Translations under genes and position numbers: made by a program
Part shown: piece by piece, positions 54,062 to 62,164 of the stretch
Position numbering within the stretch: position 1 is the stretch's first letter
Layout: every line of letters begins with the position of its first letter
Notes under the pieces: generated by a model
The model's input: the letters and a program-made list of their open reading frames with translations, nothing else
Told to the model about the DNA's origin: nothing
Database searches by the model: none
NCBI GenBank assembly: GCA_903870145.1
Contig: CAIQBO010000049.1
Span: 1 to 64,000, forward strand
Direction of reading: 5' to 3'
Length of the DNA: 64,000 nt
Origin: an uncultured Burkholderiales bacterium
GTDB lineage: Bacteria; Pseudomonadota; Gammaproteobacteria; Burkholderiales; Burkholderiaceae_C

Positions 54062-55225
54062 TCAGGCCAGCGCAGGCTCCGCTTGGCGCGTAGCGGTATA
54101 ACCCATCTCGTCCAAAGCTTTGGCCAAATGCGCAGTGCTGCGCGCTGGGTCATGCAATTTTTCAAGGCCAAACAAACCGATGCGAAAGGTCATGAAGTCT
54201 TTCGGCTCGTCGCATTGCAAAGGCACGCCCGCAGCGGTTTGCAGGCCCATAGCCAAAAACTTTTTGCTGTTGTGTATGTCGGCGTCTTGGGTGTAACTGA
54301 CCACCACACCTGGGGCTTGGAAATCGGTTGCAGCAACGCTTTGGAAGCCGCGCGACTCGAGCAATGCGCGAACTTGTCGTCCTAATTCGATTTGCTCATC
54401 ACGCACGCGCGCAAAGCCATAAGACTGCGTCTCTTGCATCACATCACGCAGTTTTGCCAGCGCATCAGTGGGCATGGTGGTGTGATAAGAATGCGCGCCT
54501 GATTCATAGGTTTCCATGATCTGCAGCCACTTTTTCAAGTCGCAGGCAAAACTGCTGCTGCTGGTCTCGTCAATGGCCTTGCGAGCCAGTTCACTGAGCA
54601 TCACCATGGCGCAGCAAGGTGATCCGCTCCAGCCCTTTTGAGGGGCGCTGATCAAAATGTCCACGCCCGTGACTTTCATGTTCACCCACATGGCACCAGA
54701 GGCAATGCAGTCGAGCACCAACAAACCACCCACCTTGTGCACGGCTTGTGAAACGCGCATCAAATAGTCGTCGGGCAACATCATGCCAGCAGCGGTTTCA
54801 ACGTGCGGGGCAAAGACCATGGCGGGACGCTCAGCTGCAATTTGTGCTTCAACTTCTTCGATCGGACATGGCGCCCAAGCGGACTTGGTATCTGAACTTT
54901 GTTGACGCGCCTTGAGCACCACGCTGGCGCTGGCAATGTTTCCCATGTCTAGAATTTGTGTCCAGCGGTAGCTGAACCAACCATTTCGGATGACCATGAC
55001 TTTTTTGCCATGAGCGAATTGCCGTGCCACCGCTTCCATGCCAAAAGTGCCGCTGCCTGGCACCAAAACGGCGCTGTGGGCTGCGTAAACATCTTTCAAA
55101 ATGGCTGAGATGTCCTTCATGACACCCTGAAAGCGCTTGGACATGTGGTTCAAGGCCCGGTCGGTGTAGACCACCGAAAACTCTAACAAGCCATCAGGGT
55201 CGATGTTGGGCAGCAAGGCGGGCAT
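54062..55225 (-). CDS. class V PLP-dependent aminotransferase (serine/alanine-glyoxylate type)
   Basis: 387 residues; GGAGATAGACC precedes the ATG. AVLVPGSGTFGMEAVARQFAHGKKVMVIRNGWFSYRW is the N-terminal PLP part; LVLDCIASGAMWVN holds the cofactor Asp; the PLP lysine is in ISAPQKGWSGSPC. A Ser/Cys-rich insertion (DETSSSSFACDLKKW) follows. The group includes serine-glyoxylate, alanine-glyoxylate and 2-aminoethylphosphonate aminotransferases; the donor cannot be read from sequence. Divergent from a Bug gene, downstream of which nothing of the pathway continues. Confidence 0.87.
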   Translation of the reverse strand: MPALLPNIDPDGLLEFSVVYTDRALNHMSKRFQGVMKDISAILKDVYAAHSAVLVPGSGTFGMEAVARQFAHGKKVMVIRNGWFSYRWTQILDMGNIASASVVLKARQQSSDTKSAWAPCPIEEVEAQIAAERPAMVFAPHVETAAGMMLPDDYLMRVSQAVHKVGGLLVLDCIASGAMWVNMKVTGVDILISAPQKGWSGSPCCAMVMLSELARKAIDETSSSSFACDLKKWLQIMETYESGAHSYHTTMPTDALAKLRDVMQETQSYGFARVRDEQIELGRQVRALLESRGFQSVAATDFQAPGVVVSYTQDADIHNSKKFLAMGLQTAAGVPLQCDEPKDFMTFRIGLFGLEKLHDPARSTAHLAKALDEMGYTATRQAEPALA

Positions 55226-55314
55226 GGTCTATCTCCATTTTGAACAGGTCTATTATCATAGCGCTTGTGTGATGCTGACGCTTGCACAAACGACATCCAA
55301 AAGGGAGACATCAC

Positions 55315-56307
55315 ATGAACTCTTGGCCTAGCCCAAGCCCACGACATCGCCTCTTGACTGTCGGACTTGTCCTGTTTTTAGGATTTCTACCCTTTTTTGC
55401 ATGGTCCCAAGCCTGGCCCACGAGGCAGCCCATCAAGCTGATTGCAGTCTTCCCGCCAGGCGGTTCAGTCGATCAAGTTGCCAGAATTTTGGCGCAGCCC
55501 TTGTCCCAACAATTGGGCCAAAGCGTGATTGTGGAAAACAAAGGAGGCGCCTCCGGTGTGATCGGCACGGCCAGCGTGCTCACTGCGCCCGCGGACGGCT
55601 ACACCTTTGCCGTGGTCTTTGACACCCATGGTGTGAACCAAAGCCTCATGCCCAACATGCCCTATGACAGCAAAAAGGACTTGCTGCCATTGATCTTGGT
55701 AGGCACTTCGGCCATGGTTTTGACCACCCACGTTGCAACCGACTACAAAACTTTCGCCGATGTCGTGTCGGCGGCCAAGGCCAAGAAGAACGTGTCCTAC
55801 GGCACCATTGGCAATGGCAGTTTGGGTCACTTGTCCATGGCATTGCTGGCCAAGAATGGCAATATGGAATTCAACCACATCCCATTCAAAGGGGGCGGTC
55901 CTTTGATGAACGATGCAGTTGCAGGGCATGTGCCACTGGCCATGGGCACTGTATTTTTGAGCAAACCCCACATTGACAACAAACGCATACGGCCATTGGC
56001 TGTGACTTCGTCCAAGCGTGTGGCCGAATTTCCTGACATTCCAACCATCGCTGAGGCAGGCTTTCCTGGCTTTGAAGCACCTGCTTGGTGGGCTTTGCTG
56101 GCCTCTGCCAAAACACCGCCCGAGATTGTCAAGCGCATGAACGAAGAACTCAACAAAGCCTTACGCAACCCCGAGATCACCCACAAGTTGGTCGCGCAAG
56201 GCATTGAGATTTCAGGGGGCAGCGTTGAGAAAGCGCGCAGTTTTATCGATCTGCAAATTGACACTTGGGCCAAGGTTGTTCGCGACAACGGCATCAAGCC
56301 AGACTGA
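55315..56307 (+). CDS. Bug-family (tripartite tricarboxylate transporter) substrate-binding protein
   Basis: 330 residues from ATG 55315, with GGGAG 9 nt upstream; the track's earlier start lacks a ribosome site. Signal peptide ending FFAWSQA. LIAVFPPGGSVDQVARILAQPLSQQLGQ and VENKGGASGVIGTASVLTAPADGYTF are the ligand loops, and FNHIPFKGGGPLMNDAVAGHVPLAMG the second domain. No membrane TctAB genes nearby. Divergent from the aminotransferase, convergent with the GntR gene. Confidence 0.92.
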   Translation: MNSWPSPSPRHRLLTVGLVLFLGFLPFFAWSQAWPTRQPIKLIAVFPPGGSVDQVARILAQPLSQQLGQSVIVENKGGASGVIGTASVLTAPADGYTFAVVFDTHGVNQSLMPNMPYDSKKDLLPLILVGTSAMVLTTHVATDYKTFADVVSAAKAKKNVSYGTIGNGSLGHLSMALLAKNGNMEFNHIPFKGGGPLMNDAVAGHVPLAMGTVFLSKPHIDNKRIRPLAVTSSKRVAEFPDIPTIAEAGFPGFEAPAWWALLASAKTPPEIVKRMNEELNKALRNPEITHKLVAQGIEISGGSVEKARSFIDLQIDTWAKVVRDNGIKPD

Positions 56308-56325
56308 ACCTTGCGCTGACCTCTG

Positions 56326-56346
56326 ACTCCCCTGCGCACGGGGAGT
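56326..56346. terminator. possible bidirectional terminator hairpin
   Basis: ACTCCCC-TGCGCAC-GGGGAGT, a 7-bp GC-rich stem between the convergent Bug and GntR genes. No T-run follows on either strand, so it is a weak candidate. Confidence 0.35.
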
Positions 56347-56371
56347 TGGCAGCGCCTGGCCACGTCAATGC

Positions 56372-56998
56372 TCAGGGGGTTTTCAAAACAGCCCAGCCCG
56401 ACTCGATGTGCTTTCTCATGGCCAGCATGGCCTCAGATGCATCGCCTGTCATGAGCGCGCGCAAAATATCATCGTGTTCTTTGACCGCCTCTTTGCCGCG
56501 ATCGTCTACGGCATTGATCAAATCGAATGGGTATCGCGCCCATAAAATTTGAACAAAATACAAAGTCTGCGGCATGCATGCAATGTCGTACAACCTGCGG
56601 TGAAAACGGTAGTTGATACCCCGCGCAGTGGCCCTGTCGCCATTTGCAAAAGTTTTATCGAACTCATCTGCCAATAATTTAAGCTCGGAAATGTCTTGTG
56701 AAGTGATTTTTTCTACAGCGCCACGAACAAGCTGTGCTTCAAGCAGCATCCGAAGGTTGAGAATTTCACCGGATGCTGACTCATCAAAGGGAACTACCCG
56801 AGCGCCGCGGTAAGAGTCTCCGCTGACATAGCCTTCTGCGGCCAACATTTTCAAAGCCTCGCGCACGGGCGTGATGCTCAAATGCAGTTGCTCAGCCAGC
56901 TCGGCCTGTTTCAGGCGTGAACCACGCGGAAAAACGCCTGAAATAATTCGCTCTCGCAGGTAATCCGCAACCTGTTCTTCTTTTGTACGATAGTCCAT
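56372..56998 (-). CDS. GntR-family regulator, FCD (FadR) subgroup
   Basis: 208 residues. Winged HTH ERIISGVFPRGSRLKQAELAEQLHLSITPVREALKMLAAEGYV, then an all-helical FCD effector domain with metal-type ligands in NYRFHRRLYD, EHDDILRAL and MRKHIESGW. Responds to small acids. It is the last gene of the catabolic operon, starting 9 nt after the CitE-like lyase gene, and probably controls that operon. Confidence 0.92.
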   Translation of the reverse strand: MDYRTKEEQVADYLRERIISGVFPRGSRLKQAELAEQLHLSITPVREALKMLAAEGYVSGDSYRGARVVPFDESASGEILNLRMLLEAQLVRGAVEKITSQDISELKLLADEFDKTFANGDRATARGINYRFHRRLYDIACMPQTLYFVQILWARYPFDLINAVDDRGKEAVKEHDDILRALMTGDASEAMLAMRKHIESGWAVLKTP

Positions 56999-57007
56999 AG
57001 GGCGATT

Positions 57008-57820
57008 TTAATCGGCATTCCTGGCATTGAATTCAGCCATGACTTGCAGCGCCTTTTGCACGACTGGCTTGTCAATCATTTTGCCGTCGACGGAAGTTGC
57101 AGCACCCGAACTCGCCTCGAAAGCCTCCACCACACGCCGAGCCCATTGGGCCTCTTCCAACGAGGGCTGAAAAGCTGCATTGACCGCGAGCACTTGGCTG
57201 GGATGAATGCACAACTTTCCACCAAACCCTAACTGGCGTGAGCGCAGTGCGTCTTGGCGCATTTGGTTTTCATCTCTGAAATTCAGGCTCACGCCATCCA
57301 TGGGTGGCAAGAGGCCGGCATGGTAAGACTCCAGCACCAATTGGGTGCGAATGCTGGTCATGGCTTCACCCACATCGTCAATGCCACTTTCGGTGGCAAA
57401 GTCGACGCTGCCAAAAGCAATTCGCTGCAGACCAGGCATGTTGACTATGCGTCTGAGCTCCATGTAGGCTCCCACAGTCTCGACCAGCCCTATGACGTTG
57501 CGTCCAGGAAGCGCGCGCGTTGTCAGCAACAGCGAGGCCTCATCGGCCTTAGGCAACATCACACTGGCGCCTGCTGCATTTTTGAGCATGGCGATGTCGT
57601 CTTCGTACCAATCTGTTTGTGCGGCATTGATGCGCACAACGGCATGTTGCCCATTCATCAACCACGCAGCCACGGCTTGCCGTGCATGTTGCTTCCTATC
57701 AGGGGCAACAGCATCCTCCAAATCTAGGATGACAGCATGTGCGCCGCTGGCAAACGCCTTGTCAAATTTTTCAGGCTGATGCCCTGGGACAAATAGAAAA
57801 CTACGCTCGAGCAAACTCAT
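57008..57820 (-). CDS. HpcH/HpaI-family CoA ester lyase (CitE-like)
   Basis: 270 residues from ATG 57820 (the track's TTG at 57835 overlaps the upstream gene). RSFLFVPGHQPEKFDKAFASGAHAVILDLEDAV is the CitE N-terminus; Arg68-type VVRINA, LVETVGAYMELR with the Mg-binding Glu and FGSVDFATESG with the Mg-binding Asp are present, and GGKLCIHPSQ ends the barrel. Family members split malyl-CoA, methylmalyl-CoA or citramalyl-CoA into acetyl- or propionyl-CoA plus a 2-oxo acid. Here it would close a CoA-dependent degradation route started by the CaiB proteins. Confidence 0.92.
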   Translation of the reverse strand: MSLLERSFLFVPGHQPEKFDKAFASGAHAVILDLEDAVAPDRKQHARQAVAAWLMNGQHAVVRINAAQTDWYEDDIAMLKNAAGASVMLPKADEASLLLTTRALPGRNVIGLVETVGAYMELRRIVNMPGLQRIAFGSVDFATESGIDDVGEAMTSIRTQLVLESYHAGLLPPMDGVSLNFRDENQMRQDALRSRQLGFGGKLCIHPSQVLAVNAAFQPSLEEAQWARRVVEAFEASSGAATSVDGKMIDKPVVQKALQVMAEFNARNAD

Positions 57821-57827
57821 CTGAAAC

Positions 57828-58409
57828 TTACTCAAACGTCACATCTTGCGATGTCGTCATGCGGCAAAACCGCTGCAAACTTTTGATCGCATTCTCGTGC
57901 TCTTCTAAAGACATGCCACAACATGCATCTTCAAGCACGACCATTTCGTAGTCACGGTCATGCCCTTCTCGGACCATGGCTTGGACAACCGCATTGGTGG
58001 AAATACCGGAGCAGTAGATACGTTGAATTGCCTTGGCCCGAAGGATGGCTTCAAGGCTGGTGCTGTAAAAGGGGCTGACTCGGTGCTTGACGATGTCAAA
58101 GTCAGAGGGGAGTTGGCCAAGGTCAGGGTGCACTTGTGTGCCCCATTCACCCAGCTTGAAAATTCCATTTTTTCGAGCGCCTGAAAAGATAGGTGAATTG
58201 GGAGGGGCTTCACGGTAATCTGGCGAAAAACCAACGCGCACGAAACCAATGTGCAGGCTTGCTTGCCTTGCCTTGTTCAATGCATGGCGTGTATGTTCCA
58301 ATACGCGCCGTTCACGCACCTGTTGGCCATAGGCGGCCTTCCCATTGGGCCCATCTGTGTGAACCAGATCATTCATCATGTCCAGCACTAAGTAAATGGA
58401 ATTCGTCAT
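57828..58409 (-). CDS. isochorismatase-fold hydrolase lacking the usual catalytic Cys
   Basis: 193 residues; AAGGAT 7 nt before ATG. Catalytic Asp10 in LVLDMMNDL and Lys108 in IVKHRVSPFY are in place, but the motif normally GxxTNxC is SGISTNAVVQ, so the nucleophile position is Val141. That pattern resembles EntB/PhzD-type members, which do not need the thiol, more than nicotinamidases. Whether this one hydrolyses amides, vinyl ethers or nothing is open. Sits between the CaiB and lyase genes. Confidence 0.87.
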   Translation of the reverse strand: MTNSIYLVLDMMNDLVHTDGPNGKAAYGQQVRERRVLEHTRHALNKARQASLHIGFVRVGFSPDYREAPPNSPIFSGARKNGIFKLGEWGTQVHPDLGQLPSDFDIVKHRVSPFYSTSLEAILRAKAIQRIYCSGISTNAVVQAMVREGHDRDYEMVVLEDACCGMSLEEHENAIKSLQRFCRMTTSQDVTFE

Positions 58410-58455
58410 GAAGTTATCCTTTCAATCGTTATGAACAAGCGCTTCACCGCAGCGC

Positions 58456-59655
58456 TCAGAGTATGACTTCACGTGCTTGAAAATCTGCACGTTGCGCTGA
58501 AGTCAGCCCCAATAAATCGCCAAACACATAGTCCTCATCTTGGCCTAAAGCAGGAGTCAAGCTGCGAATACCAACTTCGTCTGTTCGGCCAAATTGCGCC
58601 GGAGCGCCAACTGCCAAACGAGGAGGGATATCGACTGCACTGACCTCGACCAGCGCTTTGCGAGCACGTAAATGAGGGTCAGATGCGATATCTTGCATAT
58701 TCCAAGAAATATGTGCACATACGCCGACTTGCTGAAGTCGTTTTGCAATGTCATCGCCATTGCAATTTGCAAGCCATTGCGTCAGCAACAAGTCAATTTC
58801 TTCTCTGTACTGCACACGCCCCTGCGCAGTGGCAAAGCGCTGATCATTGCATTCACGCCCGAGCAATTGAAGCAAGCGATGCCACTCAGAATCATTGCGA
58901 ACAGCGAGGGTGAGCCAACGGTCAGGTTGTGAGGTTGCATAAACCCCATGCGGCGACATGGCAAGATCGCCATTGCCCGGACGCACAGGCGTATCTCCGA
59001 CGCTGGCCTGAATCAAGGCATCGCCAATCATGGCTGAGGCCACTTCTCTGGCCGCCAAATCAACGTGCTGCGCCAGACCTGTTCGCCTGCGCTGGTGCAG
59101 CGCAGCCATCGTGGCCACCGCCGCATGCAAGCCAGCTGAGTGGTCCATCACATGGCGCATTTCAACGGGCGGGCCATCGCTATAACCCGTCATAGAACCC
59201 AGGCCACCCCATGCGCCAAAAAGAGGTGCGTAACCTGCGAAGTGCGAGTCGGGCCCACTTTGTCCACACGATGACAGTGAGAGCATGACGATATCCGTTT
59301 TGATCTTTCGCAAATCTTCAAATCCCAGACCCAGACGGTTCATCACACCTGGCCTGAAACTCTCTGCAGTGATGTCAGAGATGCTGACAAGTTGCTTGGC
59401 CAATTCAACAGCCTCAGGATGCTTGAGGTTGAGTCGCACTGACAGTTTGTTGGCAGAGACCTGATCAAAGGTGGCAGCTGACATCCGGCCATAGACTGCG
59501 TGGGGTTTGCGAAAGGCGTCTGGCCGGGTGAGGCTTTCAATTTTGATGCATTCAGCTCCCAATTGAGAGAGCATGTGTGTGCAAAATGGTCCAGCCGCAT
59601 GGATGGTGAAGTCGGCGATCCGAACGCCAGCCAAGGGAGCATTGGCAAGTTTCAT
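58456..59655 (-). CDS. CaiB/BaiF family III CoA-transferase, catalytic subunit candidate
   Basis: 399 residues; ATG 59655 overlaps the stop of the second CaiB gene (ATGA). LAGVRIADFTIHAAGPFCTHMLSQLGAECIKIE is the N-terminal Rossmann part. Asp171 in RHVMDHSAGLHAA aligns with the nucleophile Asp169 of CaiB, so the active-site residue is present. It moves CoA between acids, forming an acyl-CoA from a free carboxylate. Probably works with the neighbouring homologue as a heterodimer. Confidence 0.92.
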   Translation of the reverse strand: MKLANAPLAGVRIADFTIHAAGPFCTHMLSQLGAECIKIESLTRPDAFRKPHAVYGRMSAATFDQVSANKLSVRLNLKHPEAVELAKQLVSISDITAESFRPGVMNRLGLGFEDLRKIKTDIVMLSLSSCGQSGPDSHFAGYAPLFGAWGGLGSMTGYSDGPPVEMRHVMDHSAGLHAAVATMAALHQRRRTGLAQHVDLAAREVASAMIGDALIQASVGDTPVRPGNGDLAMSPHGVYATSQPDRWLTLAVRNDSEWHRLLQLLGRECNDQRFATAQGRVQYREEIDLLLTQWLANCNGDDIAKRLQQVGVCAHISWNMQDIASDPHLRARKALVEVSAVDIPPRLAVGAPAQFGRTDEVGIRSLTPALGQDEDYVFGDLLGLTSAQRADFQAREVIL

Positions 59656-60800
59656 GACAAGCACCCTACCCGCATTTCACCTATCGCAGGCACCCAGTCT
59701 GCACCTTTTAAGGGTGTAGCGCGAAATTGAAAAGGCGCCACCAACACATCTGCCTGCATGCCACTTTGCAATCTTGTTGGGGCAAATAGGCCGCGCTCAC
59801 GCTCGTGCTCACCCTGAATGACTTCAGCAGGCGTGCGGTACTTTCCAGCAGGCACACCCAGCTCCTGTGCACGCCGCACAATTTCCTCTGCTGTATGCAC
59901 AGCCATCCATTCTCGAATATGCGCATTGATCTCGTCGCCCCGACGACTGCGCTCCAAAGGATTCTGCAAGCCCGGATCTTGTGACCATGCGGGGCGGCCA
60001 AGCAACTCGACAAGCGCACCCCACTGCCGATCCTCTAGCGTTAACAACTCGATAAAGCCATCCTTCGTCTGAAAAACGCCACCATAACGAAAGCGCCTTG
60101 TATGGCGATGCTCCAGAGAGCCGTCGCCTAGGCGTTGCAAAGCAAATGCACCCACTGAAAGCACGGCATCTTGGACGGATACATCCACATACTGACCGCC
60201 CCCCACATCGGCCACCCACCAAGCAGCTAAAGCTGCCAGAGCCGCCGCAGAACCGCCTTGATACCCTGCAAAATGGCCGTAGATTTTCAAAGGTGGCCGT
60301 TCAGGAAACATTTCATTGGACAAGCCATTGGGCAACAAGAAGCCCTCACCGCCCGAATGCAGCAAGTTGATTTCCTCAGCTTGCCAGTCAGCCTTGGCCC
60401 CCGCGCTGCCAAATGGAAGCACACTGACATGCACCAGCTTGGGAAACCGTTCTCGGATGGCCTCTTCATTCAGGCCCAGGGCCTTGCGCTCATGAATTGG
60501 CGTGTCATCCAAAAAAATATCAACACTTTGAAGTGCTTTGTTCAGAAGGCCAGGCCACTCAGGTGCCAACGCATCTGAAACCAGGCTGTGCTTTCCTGCT
60601 GCAAGGTACGCAAACAACGCGCTTTCCCCCGTCTCCTGAAGAAAGGGCGGTGCATTTCGCAACACAGTTCCTTGAATGGGCTCCAGCATCACAACCTCTG
60701 CACCCATGGCAGCCAACAACCGCCCTGCATAAGCGGTTGCCACGGTTTGAGAACGCTCTAGTACGCGGCAGCCTGAAAGAGGAAGTGATGGTGGTGACAT
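59652..60800 (-). CDS. CaiB/BaiF family CoA-transferase homologue, catalytic Asp absent
   Basis: 382 residues from ATG 60800 (a TTG 18 nt before is also open). The fold matches CaiB: SGCRVLERSQTVATAYAGRLLAAMGAEVVMLEP and the large domain GGQYVDVSVQDAVLSVGAFALQRLG. At the nucleophile position the sequence is YGHFAGYQGGSAAA, with Ala178 where the partner has Asp171, aligned from the shared PP dipeptide. It is therefore unlikely to transfer CoA alone and may be a structural or substrate-binding subunit. 4-nt overlap with the catalytic homologue. Confidence 0.9.
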   Translation of the reverse strand: MSPPSLPLSGCRVLERSQTVATAYAGRLLAAMGAEVVMLEPIQGTVLRNAPPFLQETGESALFAYLAAGKHSLVSDALAPEWPGLLNKALQSVDIFLDDTPIHERKALGLNEEAIRERFPKLVHVSVLPFGSAGAKADWQAEEINLLHSGGEGFLLPNGLSNEMFPERPPLKIYGHFAGYQGGSAAALAALAAWWVADVGGGQYVDVSVQDAVLSVGAFALQRLGDGSLEHRHTRRFRYGGVFQTKDGFIELLTLEDRQWGALVELLGRPAWSQDPGLQNPLERSRRGDEINAHIREWMAVHTAEEIVRRAQELGVPAGKYRTPAEVIQGEHERERGLFAPTRLQSGMQADVLVAPFQFRATPLKGADWVPAIGEMRVGCLS

Positions 60801-60856
60801 GACAAACTTTGAAAGCAATTAAATTGTCTTGCGAAATCGTCTTGGGTTACAGATGT

Positions 60857-62068
60857 TCACCGAACAACGGGCAACTCTAGATCAATTGCAGAGCCATCAA
60901 TGAACGCCGGCAGATTGACGTCGCGTGAAGGCAGTGCAACGGTTGCAATGCCAGGCGTTGTCACTTCACCTCTTTGATTCACCGCCGCAATTTCAATGTC
61001 AATCAGCCCCGTGTTATTTTTGATGTATTTGCGCACAACCTTTCCTTTGCAGAACGTTGTATCCCCCATGATGTTAAAGCGCCGCATCTCAGTGCGAACG
61101 CGCTTGATAACGCCAGCGTCACCCATCCAGTTGGTGATGAGAGAACACATCCAGGATGAACGTTGTGGGCCGTAATCATAGGTACCGGGCACTCCAACTT
61201 CTTTGGCAACCGATTCGCGGTGATGACCAATACCTGTGTATTCAACCCCGCCACCAGCCTCAGGGTTTCGAAAGAAATGCCCCGGGTGCTTCACAGCCGC
61301 TTGCAATACCACCCCATGTGTGTGACCTCTTCCGCATCCAACCAGAAAACCCATGGTGTCCATCAAAGACAGTGGGCCACGTGCAACCGTTGGCAATTCC
61401 TCGCCCACTTCGACCTCTTCCCAGTAGCGCACGCTGGCGCCGCGGATATTTTTAGGCTCGTCTAGCACCATTTGATCGATGCGATCGTGCTCCTCATTGG
61501 TGTATTCGTGCTGTTCAATTTCTTTGTACTTCCCAGTGTCACGTGCAGCCTTGCGTTCGTGGCGTGTGCAAGTACCTAAGCCACGTGCCAACAACTCACT
61601 GCGCTGGTTGTAGTAAGACGCTTCAACATACTGCATCACCAGACGGCCAGAAAATTTACTCACCTTTTCTTCAACGCCCACCACACGCTCTATCGCTGTG
61701 ATTCGGTCTCCAGGCCTGATGTGCCGAAAGATTTCCCAGTCATTGCCCGCGTAGAAGCCATGCACTCCAGGCAAACCCCAGCGGGTGCGGCCCAGCCATC
61801 CAAAAGCCATGGGAAACATGGGATGACCGACCATCGTGCCGTACCGAGTGGCTGCACCGTAACCAATTTCGCGGTACAAGGGATTGAGGTCACCAATGCC
61901 GTTGCACCAATTGCGCATCGTGTCAGCTGTAGCGTCTTGCAAATAGGGGCCTTCAGGCCTTAGGTGCAAACCAATCATGGCCCGGGCATCGGCAATGGCT
62001 TGATCTGTAATCAGGCCCTCAGCGGGGGCATGGCCCACCTCTCCTTGTGTGCTTGCAGTGTTGCTCAT
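60857..62068 (-). CDS. MaoC-like double-hotdog acyl-CoA hydratase/dehydratase
   Basis: 403 residues; AGGAG precedes ATG 62068. Two hotdog halves: residues 20-180 match the MaoC N-terminal (FAS1-like) dehydratase domain, with GIGDLNPLYRE at 57-67 and GTMVGHPMFPM; the second half (about 215-390) contains YWEEVEVGEELP and the GCGRGHTHG segment. In standard MaoC hydratases the motif is GDxNPxH; here the His position is Tyr65, as in FAS1-like N-domains. Likely hydrates an unsaturated dicarboxylyl-CoA before cleavage by the CitE-like lyase. Confidence 0.85.
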   Translation of the reverse strand: MSNTASTQGEVGHAPAEGLITDQAIADARAMIGLHLRPEGPYLQDATADTMRNWCNGIGDLNPLYREIGYGAATRYGTMVGHPMFPMAFGWLGRTRWGLPGVHGFYAGNDWEIFRHIRPGDRITAIERVVGVEEKVSKFSGRLVMQYVEASYYNQRSELLARGLGTCTRHERKAARDTGKYKEIEQHEYTNEEHDRIDQMVLDEPKNIRGASVRYWEEVEVGEELPTVARGPLSLMDTMGFLVGCGRGHTHGVVLQAAVKHPGHFFRNPEAGGGVEYTGIGHHRESVAKEVGVPGTYDYGPQRSSWMCSLITNWMGDAGVIKRVRTEMRRFNIMGDTTFCKGKVVRKYIKNNTGLIDIEIAAVNQRGEVTTPGIATVALPSRDVNLPAFIDGSAIDLELPVVR

Positions 62069-62109
62069 TATTCAGACTCCTATTGAAAAATTGATGACAA
62101 GATGAACGG

Positions 62110-62155
62110 TCGAAATTTTCGAAATACGTTCAATTTTTTTAAGAAATACATTTCT
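62110..62155. promoter_or_regulatory. two short palindromes upstream of the hydratase gene
   Basis: TCGAAATTTTCGA (62110-62122) and AGAAAT-AC-ATTTCT (62142-62155) in the 96-nt gap between the Bug gene and the hydratase gene. Gap and symmetry would fit an operator for the operon's GntR regulator or an internal promoter; neither has a GC stem, so they are not terminators. Confidence 0.35.
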
Positions 62156-62164
62156 GTCTCTTTG

